Shown here piece after piece: positions 17,445 to 27,677 of a stretch of DNA of 64,000 nt. The DNA is from Vibrio sp. 10N.286.49.B3 (GTDB taxonomy: Bacteria; Pseudomonadota; Gammaproteobacteria; Enterobacterales; Vibrionaceae). The translations under genes and the position numbers were made by a program. The notes beneath the pieces were generated by a model. That model had not been told where the DNA came from. It made no database searches and saw nothing but the letters and a program-made list of their open reading frames with translations. The stretch lies in the NCBI RefSeq assembly GCF_002873395.1, contig NZ_MCUV01000004.1, positions 1 through 64,000 of the forward strand, written 5' to 3'. Every line of letters begins with the position of its first letter. Position 1 is the first letter of the stretch.

Positions 17445-17737
17445 CCGATTCATGCTAAAAATGAAAGATATCAGAAATTAAATCAGAATTTTGTTTCATA
17501 GTAAGTTCAAGTACCTTAGTACAAAAATGATAACAAAAGCGGTAATTTAAGGTTAAAAATGATTAAATAACAAACATGTAGAGTAATTAGACTATTCTCT
17601 TTAGGTTTATTATAAATTAAGACAAAATAGGCAGGAAAAAACAAAGAACAATGTAACTGGCCATCAACAATAAAGGAGATGTATATAAGTACACCCCCCT
17701 ATTTCGACCGTGTATATATCGAGTCAACTAGCTCTAT

Positions 17738-18913
17738 TTAATCAGAACCAAATAGATCACGAGTATAAACTTTATCTTCCACATCACGAATCTCATCGAC
17801 CATACGGTTTGAAACAATGACATCACAAGACTGCTTAAACTCATCAAGCGATTTAATGACTTTAGAGTGGAAAAACTCCTCCTCATCCAGTACAGGTTCA
17901 TAAACCACAACCTCAATACCTTTTGCCTTTAAACGCTTCATAATGCCTTGCACAGAAGATGCACGGAAATTGTCTGAGCCCGACTTCATGATCAAACGAT
18001 AAATACCAACACGCTGTGGGTTACGCTTTAAAATAGAGGCAGCAACAAAGTCTTTACGAGTCATATTGGCATCGACAATCGCACCAATAATATCATTAGG
18101 TACATCGGCATAATTTGCACGAAGTTGCTTAGTATCTTTTGGTAAACAGTAACCGCCATAGCCAAAGGACGGATTATTGTAGTGATTGCCAATACGAGGA
18201 TCTAAGCCAACACCTTGAATCACCTGACGAGCATCAAGATCATGCGTTTCAGCATAACTATCAAGTTCATTAAAGTACGCCACACGCAAAGCAAGATAAG
18301 TATTAGAAAACAGCTTCACCGCTTCTGCTTCAGTTGCGTCAGTAAATAGAACATCAATATTCTCTTTAACTGCACCTTCCACTAATAAGTTAGCAAACAC
18401 TTCAGCACGCTCACTACGCTCACCAACAATAATACGTGATGGATGTAAATTATCGTATAGAGCACGACCTTCACGTAAGAACTCTGGCGAGAAAATTAAA
18501 TTATCACAGCCAAACTCCTCTTTAATGCGTGCCGTATACCCAACAGGGACAGTCGATTTAATCACCATCACCGCATTTGGACTCATCTCCATCACCTCTT
18601 TAATTACCGCTTCAACAGAAGAAGTATTAAAGTAATTCGTTTCTGGATCATAATCGGTTGGCGTAGCAATAATGACATAGTCTGCATCTTTATAGGCTAA
18701 CGCTTTATCTAAAGTAGCTGTAAAGTTCAATGCTTTATTAACAAGAAAATCTTCAATCTCCACATCAACAATAGGCGATTGTTTATCATTAAGCATGGCT
18801 ACTTTTTCAGCAATAATATCCACCGCAACCACTTGATGGTTTTGCGCTAGTAACATCGCATTTGATAAGCCAACATATCCTGTTCCTGCAACGGCAATTT
18901 TCATCTTAGTCAC
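17738..18913 (-). CDS. ugd: UDP-glucose 6-dehydrogenase
   Basis: A 391-residue dehydrogenase oxidising UDP-glucose to UDP-glucuronate. The NAD motif GTGYVG is at residues 10-15. The central region has [21 protein letters not shown] and the active-site cysteine in GGYCLPKDT, both typical of the short bacterial Ugd. An ATG three codons downstream is an alternative start. It stands alone between a terminator (18973-19005) and the kps leader. UDP-glucuronate could feed the kps capsule or core modification. Confidence 0.93.
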   Translation of the reverse strand: MTKMKIAVAGTGYVGLSNAMLLAQNHQVVAVDIIAEKVAMLNDKQSPIVDVEIEDFLVNKALNFTATLDKALAYKDADYVIIATPTDYDPETNYFNTSSVEAVIKEVMEMSPNAVMVIKSTVPVGYTARIKEEFGCDNLIFSPEFLREGRALYDNLHPSRIIVGERSERAEVFANLLVEGAVKENIDVLFTDATEAEAVKLFSNTYLALRVAYFNELDSYAETHDLDARQVIQGVGLDPRIGNHYNNPSFGYGGYCLPKDTKQLRANYADVPNDIIGAIVDANMTRKDFVAASILKRNPQRVGIYRLIMKSGSDNFRASSVQGIMKRLKAKGIEVVVYEPVLDEEEFFHSKVIKSLDEFKQSCDVIVSNRMVDEIRDVEDKVYTRDLFGSD

Positions 18914-18972
18914 TCTATCTATATGCTCATAATTATTTACATCATACCACTGAATAACAACAATAATATGTC

Positions 18973-19005
18973 AAAAAAAAAGAGAGCCACAAAAGCTCTC
19001 TTTTT
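18973..19005 (-). terminator. Terminator after the large lipoprotein gene
   Basis: AGAGAGC at 18981-18987 pairs with GCTCTCT at 18995-19001 across a 7-base loop. It is flanked by an A-run on the left and a T-run on the right, so it can work in both directions. On the minus strand it ends the transcript that includes 19026-20822, before ugd begins. Confidence 0.75.
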
Positions 19006-19025
19006 ATTTCGGTTAAAAAGTGGAA

Positions 19026-20822
19026 TTAATTACCACCACCACCGCCGCTACCACCGGTTGTAATACAAGAGCCAGCATTGAAGTCTAGCGTTGCATCAAC
19101 AACCAGTTCATCACCGGTTAACACAACGGTTTCAGAAGCACTGCTTTCACCTTGCACTTCACCATTTAATAAGCCTTCAACGAAATACGTACCAGGCTCT
19201 AAGGTTAATGTTTGTGAAGAACCAGCATCAACCGTAAAGGTACTTAACGCATAGTTAATACCACCAATCACACGATAGATAGTGACTAAGCCCGTTTGCG
19301 GCGTCACATCATCCGTGTCAGAACAAGTACTTTGTAGTGCTAATGAGTAATCAATATCAGCAACAGCACCAACGCCTTCTAGAGTAATAGTTGCACCATC
19401 AAGCGCACAGAAGTTTTGATCTTGCAGCGTTCCATCCGTCACAGTAAGCGCATTACCGTCCGCATCGGTAGCCTCAGTAATTAAGCTTACAGGATCTTCC
19501 GAGCGATATTTCGAAATGTACACTTCACCTTCAGCCTTGGTTGGAACTTTCGCTAAAGTAATTGCACCGAAGTTTTCTAGGTAACGCTGCGTCCAACCAC
19601 CGCCATTACGGGTGAGTACAATATCAGACTGGTAACTCTCCGATGTGCCATCGACCAAGGTGATCGTTGGTGCTGGACAGTTAGTTTCTAGATACGCAAG
19701 ACTGAAGTAGGAAAGGTGGTCGATCTGGGCAGCAACTGAATAAGTATTGGCATCGGCGTTGAACTCACCAATTTGCTCTTCACCTTGAGACTTCCATTGA
19801 CCATCTTGCTCATTGTAAGACCACACAGGAATGATATCGCCAGTTTCAATTGGGTCACCATCGGCAGAGAGTGTTGCGGCTGGCACTTCAAAGTTAAGGG
19901 TAATCGCCGGGTCGAAGTTAGTGATTAGATCGCCACTTTCGGTTCTCATCTCAATCGCCGTAAAGCCAGCTGTTACAAATGACACGTCATCTGTCGTCGC
20001 TTCGCCATCTTCATCAAGAATAGACGATGGTGCTAGACCACCAGGGAAGGCAAGAAGTACTGAATCGGTCGTAGTATCAGTAGAGCCGCTTGGTTCATTA
20101 GAAAAATAAACCACGTTCGCTTCAACTGGACCTGTTACCGGTTCGCCATCTGCAGTCATCATTTTTGTGCCCGCAGGCATATCAACATTGACCGTACCAC
20201 TGGCAACGGCCGCCGCATTGTTGGCGTCTTCATCAGGTACCGGCGTTGCAATCACAATCGCTTCTGTTGTTGCACCATCATCACCGACAGCAACCGTTTC
20301 TGTACTACCCGTTGCTGCTGTGGTGGATTCACCTGAGTTATCGACCACTTGCGGTGATAAAGTGACAACACCAAATACCGTTGAACCTTCTGGCACATCG
20401 GCATCAGCAGGCATAGTAACTTGCGTACCACCGGTAAAGTAGCCATCCGCCGTCACGACCAAATCAAGCAAAATCGCTGTCGTTGGTGATGCATCAGTAC
20501 GGGTAAGAATAAAGCTGCCTGTGTCTGTGGTGTAGGTTACTTTCGTTGTATCAGAGGTCGCTTTCGTTGCCGCGCTTTCAACTGCAGTCGCACCCGTTAT
20601 TTCTAACGAGCTTAACTCATCCGTTGTGCCTTCTAAGGTAAAGCTAGCTGCTTTGGTTAGCGTCCCTTCACCAATACCTTCTAAAAAGACCGTATAAGGG
20701 GATTTAAATGCTTCGGCTTCACCTGGTGGGGTCACAACCTCTGCATAGTTTTTATTGTCTGATCCGTCACAGCCAGTCAGTACTGCCAGACCAATCATTG
20801 TGGCTAATATCGTTTTATTCAT
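19026..20822 (-). CDS. Large secreted lipoprotein, Thr/Ala-rich
   Basis: A 598-residue predicted lipoprotein with signal peptide and lipobox LTGC (cysteine 18). The body is rich in Thr, Ala, Asp and Gly and appears to be built from beta-sandwich-like segments. It contains several cysteines and ends in a glycine-rich tail (GGSGGGGGN). I do not recognise a named family. It follows the YjbH-type and beta-barrel genes on the same strand and precedes a terminator, so it is probably the last gene of that unit. A surface-exposed role connected with polysaccharide at the envelope is suggested by context only. Confidence 0.8.
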   Translation of the reverse strand: MNKTILATMIGLAVLTGCDGSDNKNYAEVVTPPGEAEAFKSPYTVFLEGIGEGTLTKAASFTLEGTTDELSSLEITGATAVESAATKATSDTTKVTYTTDTGSFILTRTDASPTTAILLDLVVTADGYFTGGTQVTMPADADVPEGSTVFGVVTLSPQVVDNSGESTTAATGSTETVAVGDDGATTEAIVIATPVPDEDANNAAAVASGTVNVDMPAGTKMMTADGEPVTGPVEANVVYFSNEPSGSTDTTTDSVLLAFPGGLAPSSILDEDGEATTDDVSFVTAGFTAIEMRTESGDLITNFDPAITLNFEVPAATLSADGDPIETGDIIPVWSYNEQDGQWKSQGEEQIGEFNADANTYSVAAQIDHLSYFSLAYLETNCPAPTITLVDGTSESYQSDIVLTRNGGGWTQRYLENFGAITLAKVPTKAEGEVYISKYRSEDPVSLITEATDADGNALTVTDGTLQDQNFCALDGATITLEGVGAVADIDYSLALQSTCSDTDDVTPQTGLVTIYRVIGGINYALSTFTVDAGSSQTLTLEPGTYFVEGLLNGEVQGESSASETVVLTGDELVVDATLDFNAGSCITTGGSGGGGGN

Positions 20823-20874
20823 GTTTAAGCCCTATCACTTAAGTTATCCATTGCATTATGAGACCGCGTTATTG

Positions 20875-21435
20875 TTAAAACGCGTATAGAACACCAATGC
20901 TGTAAGTATGGAAGTCCGGTGACCCCCCGATATTGTTGTAGAACTTGTAATCAACAAGTGCGTTCCAATTTGGGTGGAACTTATAACCTGCGCCGAACCC
21001 TAACGTGCCCGACAAACCATTATCATCACAACATGCTGCGCCATTGCCTCGCCATCCATAAGAGATCGCACCGACACCGGCAAACACATCAAACTTTTCA
21101 TTGATGTCATAAACATATTTCGCAGCCAACTCAAAACCCGTCGCAGTAAAATCACCTTGTGTATCTTTCAGTTCGATTTTACCCAGATCAACATAACTGA
21201 CTTCAAGCGCCAGCCAAGGCACTTGATGAAAGCGCATACCCGCAAACACACTCCAAGCAGTGGTACTTTTGTCGATACCTGTGACATTAGTCACCGCTTT
21301 GTCCATATCCGCAACTTGGCCTCCACCAACTTTGGCACCAACATAAACAGTAGGGTGAGTTGCCTCCTGCGCATAAGTAGAAAATGCTGCGAAGGTTGAT
21401 ACTACTGCGAGTGCCAAACAACGTTTTTTATCCAT
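20875..21435 (-). CDS. Outer-membrane beta-barrel protein (OmpA/OmpW-like)
   Basis: A 186-residue protein with a signal peptide cleaved after TYAQ or close by. Alternating hydrophobic strands are typical of an eight-stranded barrel (VYVGAKVGGGQV, AWSVFAGMRF, FELAAKYVYDI, GTLGFGAGYKFH). It ends in the outer-membrane insertion signature YAF with terminal phenylalanine. A CC pair occurs in a predicted loop. It lies between the YjbH-type gene and the large lipoprotein gene and is probably co-transcribed with them. Confidence 0.82.
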   Translation of the reverse strand: MDKKRCLALAVVSTFAAFSTYAQEATHPTVYVGAKVGGGQVADMDKAVTNVTGIDKSTTAWSVFAGMRFHQVPWLALEVSYVDLGKIELKDTQGDFTATGFELAAKYVYDINEKFDVFAGVGAISYGWRGNGAACCDDNGLSGTLGFGAGYKFHPNWNALVDYKFYNNIGGSPDFHTYSIGVLYAF

Positions 21436-21480
21436 TGTATTTCCTTTTTTCCTAGCCTAATGAATTAGAATAAGAGTGAC

Positions 21481-23664
21481 TTACCGATAGAGAACGTAAG
21501 CATCCTTAAGTCGGGTGAGATTGGCATTAATATAACGAGCTGACAGCCTATCTCGGTTGTAATAACTACGATCTAGTTTGTTTTGTAGATCGGAAGTTTG
21601 TGCCAAGTCACCATCAATCCTATTGACTTGATTGCGAACCATTGTCCGATAACCCCACGTCCACTCTTCCGTTCCTTTAATTTGAATCGGGTCGGGAGCC
21701 ATATCTTTTCTAAAGCTAAGCGGTATAGAAAAATTTAGGCCAGCAAAACTTTGATCGGTATGTTGGTAAAAAATACTCACAGCAGTATCACCAAACCAAT
21801 GCTTACTGGTTACGGTAAAGCCACTGTCTCCATGCCAATACTCACCGGCATTCGCTTCAAGCGCCCAGTCGTATTGATCGAAATAGTAACGGTAGTGAGC
21901 TAACACTGGCGTTGCGTCTTGCTGTGTCGAATCTTCTCTATTCTCATAATAAGAAGCTTCCAAACCTAACTTATGCGCCCCTTGTGGTGACTGCCAACGA
22001 AACTCCGCCGTCCCCCCTACATAATCACTTTTGATTTGCCCAACACTGAATTGAGTGAAGACATCGGCAGGAAGCTTAAAGCCTTGGTGGAATAAGATTC
22101 TATCGACCGTGCTTTTATGTCGAGCATCAGCAAAGGCCTTACCATCTTCAAAATCATCGGAGTGTGAAAGCGGTAACAAGTGACGCACATCCAACGAACC
22201 GCCCGTCCAAATCGGCAGTTGTACATTGGTAGAAAGTGCCAGAGAATAATCAAACACGCCTCTTTCTGTACCTATCGTTGAGTACAAACTTGGCGATAAA
22301 ATCACTCTTGGTTTAAAGGTATGGGTATTATCGCGATCGGTTAACCATGTGGCTTTATCGTGGGTACGAGGAGAATTATTCACCGCTAAACGAGGTAAAG
22401 TGCTCGGCGAACTATCCGCTTGGAAAATCGCGTGTAAGTCCTGCTCCGAGCCAGCAACACTGAGCACGGGAATATTATTATTAAGCAGCACAAACTCAAA
22501 CGACGGGTAATTCGAAAGCTCACTGATCACCCCTAAAATCACCCCAATCGCATCTAGTTCATTACGGTTAAAGAGGTTATTTTCCGCTTTCACTAACAAG
22601 GTGTGCTGACTTTCACCCACTGATACATTTTCAAAGCCATAGTCGACTAACAGGTTACTAATCAGGGTTAATTCAGAGTAGTTAGCGGCCGGTGATACGC
22701 TCGCATCCACTTTCTTCTCACTCACGGGCTTAGCGATCACAACATCTTCAATGACCACAGGCTCAGCAATGACCGCATTCGTTGGTCGAGCAGTATCCAC
22801 ACCAACATCACCTTGCCCACGCTCATAACGAGAAGATAAATGAGTACCAGCAAGAGGAACCGTTAACCCTAAGCCTAGCCACTGATTGTCTCTGCCATAA
22901 GGCGCATCTGAATTGGAATAAGCTTGATAAGTAAGATTGGCAGTCATGCCAAGTGGAAGCCATTCTTGCGGCGTAAACGCTTTAATACCGGCATTCATCC
23001 CCGAGCCATCATAATCAGCAACCACTTGTAGCCATTGCCAAGGTTGATACTCAATGCCGCCAAAAGGACCAGAAAGGTAATTAGGCCCCATTTGGTGTTC
23101 ACTATCGCCACCATTTTCTCCAAAACCGAGCGACAGACGAAACTGATCTAACTGCTTACTCGCCACGCCATAATAGGTTCGGTGATGCACCGCCTGACCG
23201 CCAAGATCACTACCACCAATGGCAAACTGAAACCAATTATCAGGAATAAGCCAATCAAAGCTTAACTTCGCAGATGCCGACAAATCACAATGGTTGGCAC
23301 AAGAGCTAAAATCTTGATACGTATTTTGAAACGAAACCTCTAAATCAGGAAACAGACCGACCGCCAGCAATAACGTATTGTGCGGCCCCCGGCTATTACC
23401 GAGATCGCTATCGACCCCTTCCTCTTGATGGTAATTAAACGAGACTTCACCAAACGGTAGGGTTTCGGCATTCGGGGTACGTAACAGCCCAGAACCACCG
23501 GTCTGCGCCATTGAAGTACGAAAATACACGCTGTCACGGCTATGACTTTCCGCTAATGCATAAGGCGACACGCACAGCGATAAATAACACACTGGTGCGA
23601 GTGCCCACTTTATCGCAATGGATAGATGTTGATATCTCACGCTTTCTTTAAGATTTATAAACAA
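21481..23664 (-). CDS. YjbH-family outer-membrane exopolysaccharide protein
   Basis: A 727-residue member of the YjbH/GfcD family, large outer-membrane proteins made with exopolysaccharide loci. After a signal peptide ending near YALA, the family start motif GGSGLLRTPNAETLPFGEVS is present. A first barrel-like half follows (to about residue 280), then a middle periplasmic-type domain (about 330-420) and a second barrel-like half. It is a paralogue of the GfcD-like protein at 52240-54612 but quite diverged. It is followed by the small beta-barrel and lipoprotein genes. It may help pass polysaccharide across, or hold it at, the outer membrane; the exact role is unknown. Confidence 0.85.
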   Translation of the reverse strand: MFINLKESVRYQHLSIAIKWALAPVCYLSLCVSPYALAESHSRDSVYFRTSMAQTGGSGLLRTPNAETLPFGEVSFNYHQEEGVDSDLGNSRGPHNTLLLAVGLFPDLEVSFQNTYQDFSSCANHCDLSASAKLSFDWLIPDNWFQFAIGGSDLGGQAVHHRTYYGVASKQLDQFRLSLGFGENGGDSEHQMGPNYLSGPFGGIEYQPWQWLQVVADYDGSGMNAGIKAFTPQEWLPLGMTANLTYQAYSNSDAPYGRDNQWLGLGLTVPLAGTHLSSRYERGQGDVGVDTARPTNAVIAEPVVIEDVVIAKPVSEKKVDASVSPAANYSELTLISNLLVDYGFENVSVGESQHTLLVKAENNLFNRNELDAIGVILGVISELSNYPSFEFVLLNNNIPVLSVAGSEQDLHAIFQADSSPSTLPRLAVNNSPRTHDKATWLTDRDNTHTFKPRVILSPSLYSTIGTERGVFDYSLALSTNVQLPIWTGGSLDVRHLLPLSHSDDFEDGKAFADARHKSTVDRILFHQGFKLPADVFTQFSVGQIKSDYVGGTAEFRWQSPQGAHKLGLEASYYENREDSTQQDATPVLAHYRYYFDQYDWALEANAGEYWHGDSGFTVTSKHWFGDTAVSIFYQHTDQSFAGLNFSIPLSFRKDMAPDPIQIKGTEEWTWGYRTMVRNQVNRIDGDLAQTSDLQNKLDRSYYNRDRLSARYINANLTRLKDAYVLYR

Positions 23665-23790
23665 GACTAAACTTCCCTATCAGTCATTCATAACAAGAAT
23701 TAATTGATCAAAAAATGAGCACACCAATTAACAGTATAGTTGCATAAGCGCCATTTCACATAGATTACCGATCAGTTAAATTTAAATACT

Positions 23791-25737
23791 TTAATGCAGC
23801 TCACGGTGGTCTAATACACCTTCATTAAGCGCATCTTCTTGGTGCTGCCAGACTAAATCACCAATCCCATCGGTTGGACAAAATCCGGTTGGAGCTTCCA
23901 GCATTAAATCTCGGATCATTTCATAATCCATACCATGACAAGCTTGATCGATCTTACCTAAAAGCGTAGTAAACTCAGCCATAGGAAGACAAACCTCATT
24001 GGCCCTCATGATGCGTTTATGCGCCGTCTTCAACACATTGTCACCAATCAACAACTCTTCATAAAGCTTCTCTCCCGGACGCAAACCAGAGAAGTGAATC
24101 GCAATATCACCAAATGGATTATCTTCCGACTTCACTTCCAGCCCAGAGAGCTGCACTAAATTTTCAGCCAACTCAAGAATCTTTACCGGCTCGCCCATAT
24201 CAAGCACAAACACATCACCACCTTTTCCCATCGCACCCGCTTGAATCACCAACTGGGCAGCTTCAGGAATGGTCATGAAATAACGCGTAATGTCTGGGTG
24301 AGTCACCGTCACTGGCCCACCACTCGCGATTTGCTGTTTAAATAATGGGATCACCGAGCCCGACGAGCCCAACACATTGCCAAAACGCACCATACAAAAA
24401 CGCGTTCCATTCGCTTGCTTTGCTTGATCTTTTGCCAACGCTTGCAGTCCCAACTCCGCTAAACGTTTCGTCGTCCCCATCACATTGGTCGGACGCACCG
24501 CCTTATCGGTAGAAATAAGTACAAACGACTCCACACCAGCATCAATCGCAGCTTTAGCCGTGTAGTAAGTACCAAATACATTATTTCGCACCCCTTCCAC
24601 CACGTTATACTCCACCAAAGGAACATGCTTATAAGCGGCGGCATGATAAACCGTCTGCACATGAAAAGACTTCATCACACTCTCTAAGCGATACGCTCTT
24701 TGCACCGAACCAATTAAAGGCACCACCTCAATATCAAGCCCTTCCTTTTGCTTTAGACGACTTAAATCTTGATCAATCAAATACAAACTATGCTCAGAAA
24801 GATCAAATAAAATCAGTACCTTTGGTTCTTGGCGAAGAATTTGACGACATAACTCAGAGCCAATCGATCCCCCCGCCCCTGTCACCATCACCACTTTGCC
24901 GCGAATATTGGCATCAAGTAGCGCTAAGTTCGGTTCAACCGGATCACGGCCAAGCAGATCTTCTAGCGGCACCTCTTTAATTTCATCAATATTCGCCTGA
25001 CCAGAAACAATATCGGTCATGTCAGGCACAGTGCGAATTTTTACTTTCAAAGGGGCAAGCAGCGCTAAAACGGTCTTTTTACGTGCACGGCTCGCACTTG
25101 GTATCGCCATCAATATCTGATGAATTTCATGCTTATCCAATTGATTCGGCACCTCTTCAATTTGAATAACCGGTAAGCCCATGATCGTGGTATTGGTTAA
25201 AGTTGGATCTTTATCAATAAAGGCACGAACTTGATATTTACCTGATGTACCTAAAGCAACCGCGAGCTGACGGCCTGCAGAGCCAGCGCCATAAATCAGC
25301 ACTTGTTTCTCTCTAACTGGCGAGCTAGAAGCAATTAAAGAGCGCACAATAATGCGAGGACCACCACACAGCAGCGCTAAAAACGCGCAATAAATAACCG
25401 GGGTTGTTTTCGGTAGTGGTTCAAAAAAAACTACACTAAATAACATTAAAATCGCGGCTGAACCTATCGCCCCGAGCGTAATAGTAAATAAGGCTTTAAA
25501 CGTGAGATAACGTAATATGGCGCGATATAACCCAAGTCGGGTGAACATCATTACCGTTAAAATAACCAGTAAACCTTGCACGCCCCAAGTATCAGAGCTC
25601 GTTAACATGCGCCAATCGCCAAACCTAGCCCATAGAGAACATTGAAGCGCGATACAAATTAAAACCGTATCAATGCACACACTGAGAATACGTTTATCCG
25701 TACGAGACATTTGCCAAAAAATCCGCAAGCGATCCAT
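23791..25737 (-). CDS. pglF: Membrane-bound UDP-GlcNAc 4,6-dehydratase (PglF/WbpM type)
   Basis: A 648-residue enzyme with four N-terminal membrane segments (about residues 15-125) and a first Rossmann domain with YGAGSAG at 149-155. The catalytic SDR domain has TGAGGSIG at 286-293 and STDKAVRPTNVMGTTK, where methionine replaces the usual catalytic tyrosine as in this family. It converts UDP-GlcNAc to the 4-keto-6-deoxy sugar. Next to an aminotransferase, a PglD-like acetyltransferase and a PglC-type transferase, it should start UDP-diacetylbacillosamine synthesis. A WbpM role toward another deoxy sugar is the main alternative. Confidence 0.85.
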   Translation of the reverse strand: MDRLRIFWQMSRTDKRILSVCIDTVLICIALQCSLWARFGDWRMLTSSDTWGVQGLLVILTVMMFTRLGLYRAILRYLTFKALFTITLGAIGSAAILMLFSVVFFEPLPKTTPVIYCAFLALLCGGPRIIVRSLIASSSPVREKQVLIYGAGSAGRQLAVALGTSGKYQVRAFIDKDPTLTNTTIMGLPVIQIEEVPNQLDKHEIHQILMAIPSASRARKKTVLALLAPLKVKIRTVPDMTDIVSGQANIDEIKEVPLEDLLGRDPVEPNLALLDANIRGKVVMVTGAGGSIGSELCRQILRQEPKVLILFDLSEHSLYLIDQDLSRLKQKEGLDIEVVPLIGSVQRAYRLESVMKSFHVQTVYHAAAYKHVPLVEYNVVEGVRNNVFGTYYTAKAAIDAGVESFVLISTDKAVRPTNVMGTTKRLAELGLQALAKDQAKQANGTRFCMVRFGNVLGSSGSVIPLFKQQIASGGPVTVTHPDITRYFMTIPEAAQLVIQAGAMGKGGDVFVLDMGEPVKILELAENLVQLSGLEVKSEDNPFGDIAIHFSGLRPGEKLYEELLIGDNVLKTAHKRIMRANEVCLPMAEFTTLLGKIDQACHGMDYEMIRDLMLEAPTGFCPTDGIGDLVWQHQEDALNEGVLDHRELH

Positions 25738-25861
25738 AGTAAGATTCCGTTGTTATATGAAATTTAAGCCGAGACTAAGCGCATAAGATGAATTGCAGCC
25801 AACAATGACGCACCTTATGAGTTTCTGTTTAGTCGTATTTTTTTATTATAAGAGGATGGAG

Positions 25862-27040
25862 CTAATTTATTTGAGCAAGATGGAGCACATCATAAATAAC
25901 CTGACACGTTAGTTTTATTTCTGCAGGCGTTAAAGTAGGGTGAACTAAAAACATCAAACTTGTCTCACCAAGCTCAATGGCATGAGGAAGGCGATTATCC
26001 GGTCTAAAGCCAGTATTATCAAACGCTTTCTCTAAATAAACTTCCGAACAACTTCCCTGATATGCTGGTACACCTCGCGCCACAATTTCTTCAACGATGC
26101 GGTCACGGGTCCAACCTTTTGCTAACTGTTCAGGGTTGATAAATAAATAATGTTTATAATGGGCATGCTGAATATAGTCGGCAACGTGTATAGCACGCAC
26201 CACTGACAACCCCTCGATAGCCTCATCTATTGCCTGACTATTGCGTTGCCTTTGTTCCATCCAATCTGACATACGCGTCAACTGAATACGACCAATGGCC
26301 GCTTGCATCTCCGTCATGCGCCAGTTGGTACCAAAACTCTCATGTAACCAGCGAAAACCCGGTGGATGGTCACGATGATAAATCGCATCAAAACTCTTAC
26401 CATGATCTTTATAAGACCACATTGTTGACCACAGAGCTTTATCATTGGTGGTGACCATACCGCCCTCACCGCCAGTCGTCATAATCTTATCCTGACAAAA
26501 AGACCAAGCGCCAATATGACCAATAGTGCCAACGCTGCGACCTTTATATTTCGCACCATGCGCCTGAGCACAATCTTCAATCACCTTAAAACCATGCTGC
26601 TTTGATAACTGCATAATCGCATCCATCTCTGCCGGCATACCCGCAAGGTGAACCACAATGACCGCTTTAGTACGCTTCGTCACAACGGCTGCAATCGACT
26701 CGGCCGTAATGTTTTGGCTATTAAGATCAACATCAGCAAAAACAGGCGCAGCCCCCGATGTCACTATCGAAGAGGCCGACGCTAAAAAAGTACGAGAAGT
26801 GGTAATCACCTCATCACCGACGCCGACGCCAAGTGCTTTTAATGCTAAGTCTAACGCTAACGTGCCATTGGCAACCGCGACCGCATATTCACACTCTGCC
26901 CATTGCGCAAATTCCTTTTCAAACTCACGCCCTTCTTGCCCTGTCCAGTAATTCACTTTATTAGACAAAACAACCTGACTGACCGCATCCGCTTCTTGTT
27001 GAGTAAACGAAGGCCAAGGGGAAAACGAGGTATTTAACAC
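25862..27040 (-). CDS. pglE: PLP-dependent sugar aminotransferase (PglE type)
   Basis: A 392-residue DegT/DnrJ/EryC1 aminotransferase. The PLP lysine is K185 in SFCQDKIMTTGGEGG, and IEDCAQAHGAKY provides the cofactor aspartate. It should transfer an amino group from glutamate to C4 of the UDP-4-keto sugar made by the neighbouring dehydratase. It lies 4 bp after the PglD-type gene, consistent with one operon and one pathway. Its C-terminus and length match PglE and similar enzymes. Confidence 0.85.
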   Translation of the reverse strand: MLNTSFSPWPSFTQQEADAVSQVVLSNKVNYWTGQEGREFEKEFAQWAECEYAVAVANGTLALDLALKALGVGVGDEVITTSRTFLASASSIVTSGAAPVFADVDLNSQNITAESIAAVVTKRTKAVIVVHLAGMPAEMDAIMQLSKQHGFKVIEDCAQAHGAKYKGRSVGTIGHIGAWSFCQDKIMTTGGEGGMVTTNDKALWSTMWSYKDHGKSFDAIYHRDHPPGFRWLHESFGTNWRMTEMQAAIGRIQLTRMSDWMEQRQRNSQAIDEAIEGLSVVRAIHVADYIQHAHYKHYLFINPEQLAKGWTRDRIVEEIVARGVPAYQGSCSEVYLEKAFDNTGFRPDNRLPHAIELGETSLMFLVHPTLTPAEIKLTCQVIYDVLHLAQIN

Positions 27041-27044
27041 GAAT

Positions 27045-27677
27045 CTATTCCTTATGATTACGTGGTTGTGCAGGCGTTCCCATCACAACCAATCCATCTG
27101 AGAGGTTATCAACCACCGTTGCACCAGCAGCAACCACGACATGATGACCAATGGTGATTAACTGCTTAACATTCGCACCAATGCCGACCCAACTAGACTC
27201 ACCAACATTCACTCCGCCAGCAAGATGACTACCAGGACTAATGTGAACACCATCAGCTAGACAGCAATCATGATCAACCGTTGCTGAAGTATTAATGATG
27301 CAAGCATGACCAAGCGAGGCAAAAGGGTTGATCACCGCAGCAGCCATAACAACGCTTCCTTTGCCAAGCGTAGCATATTGACTAACCGTAGCGACTGGGT
27401 GAATGAGAGTCGGGAAATGTGCATGATGTCGAGTGAGCAGGGTTTGTTTTTCTAGCCGAATGACGTTGTTGCCAATGGCGATAATGACCCCATCATATTG
27501 AGTACAGCTATGTAGTAAGCTTTCCGTGTTTCCGATGACCGGCCAATGCTCGATATGATTGAGTTCAGGCCAGCGATCATCAAAGAAACACACATCAGAA
27601 TAGCCATTGAGTTGCGCTATTTCTGCCACCACTTTGCCATGCCCACTCGCCCCTAATATGGCGCAACGTTTAGTCAT
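27045..27677 (-). CDS. pglD: UDP-4-amino-sugar N-acetyltransferase (PglD/NeuD type)
   Basis: A 210-residue acetyltransferase with an N-terminal Rossmann-like part (AILGASGHGKVVAEIA) and a C-terminal left-handed beta-helix (for example LGKGSVVMAAAVINP, CIINTSATVDHDC, VGIGANVKQ). The catalytic histidine is in DHDC. I chose the ATG at 27677, which overlaps the end of the sugar transferase gene by 8 bp. It should acetylate the 4-amino group to give UDP-N,N'-diacetylbacillosamine. NeuD-type sialic acid O-acetyltransferases have the same architecture, but the operon partners favour PglD. Confidence 0.85.
   Translation of the reverse strand: MTKRCAILGASGHGKVVAEIAQLNGYSDVCFFDDRWPELNHIEHWPVIGNTESLLHSCTQYDGVIIAIGNNVIRLEKQTLLTRHHAHFPTLIHPVATVSQYATLGKGSVVMAAAVINPFASLGHACIINTSATVDHDCCLADGVHISPGSHLAGGVNVGESSWVGIGANVKQLITIGHHVVVAAGATVVDNLSDGLVVMGTPAQPRNHKE

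Larger units (their letters stand above)
17299..17737. other. Leader and promoter region of the kps operon
   Basis: A 439-bp AT-rich gap between ugd and the kps operon with no gene visible. It contains the ops element at 17320-17331 and a -10-like box on the minus strand at 17439-17444. A C6 run lies at 17694-17699. No strong terminator for ugd is obvious. Confidence 0.6.

Noticed and set aside
27045-27677. Reading the acetyltransferase as a NeuD sialic acid O-acetyltransferase
   Set aside because: It has the same fold, but its immediate neighbours are PglC, PglE and PglF types, while the neu genes are 27 kb away.
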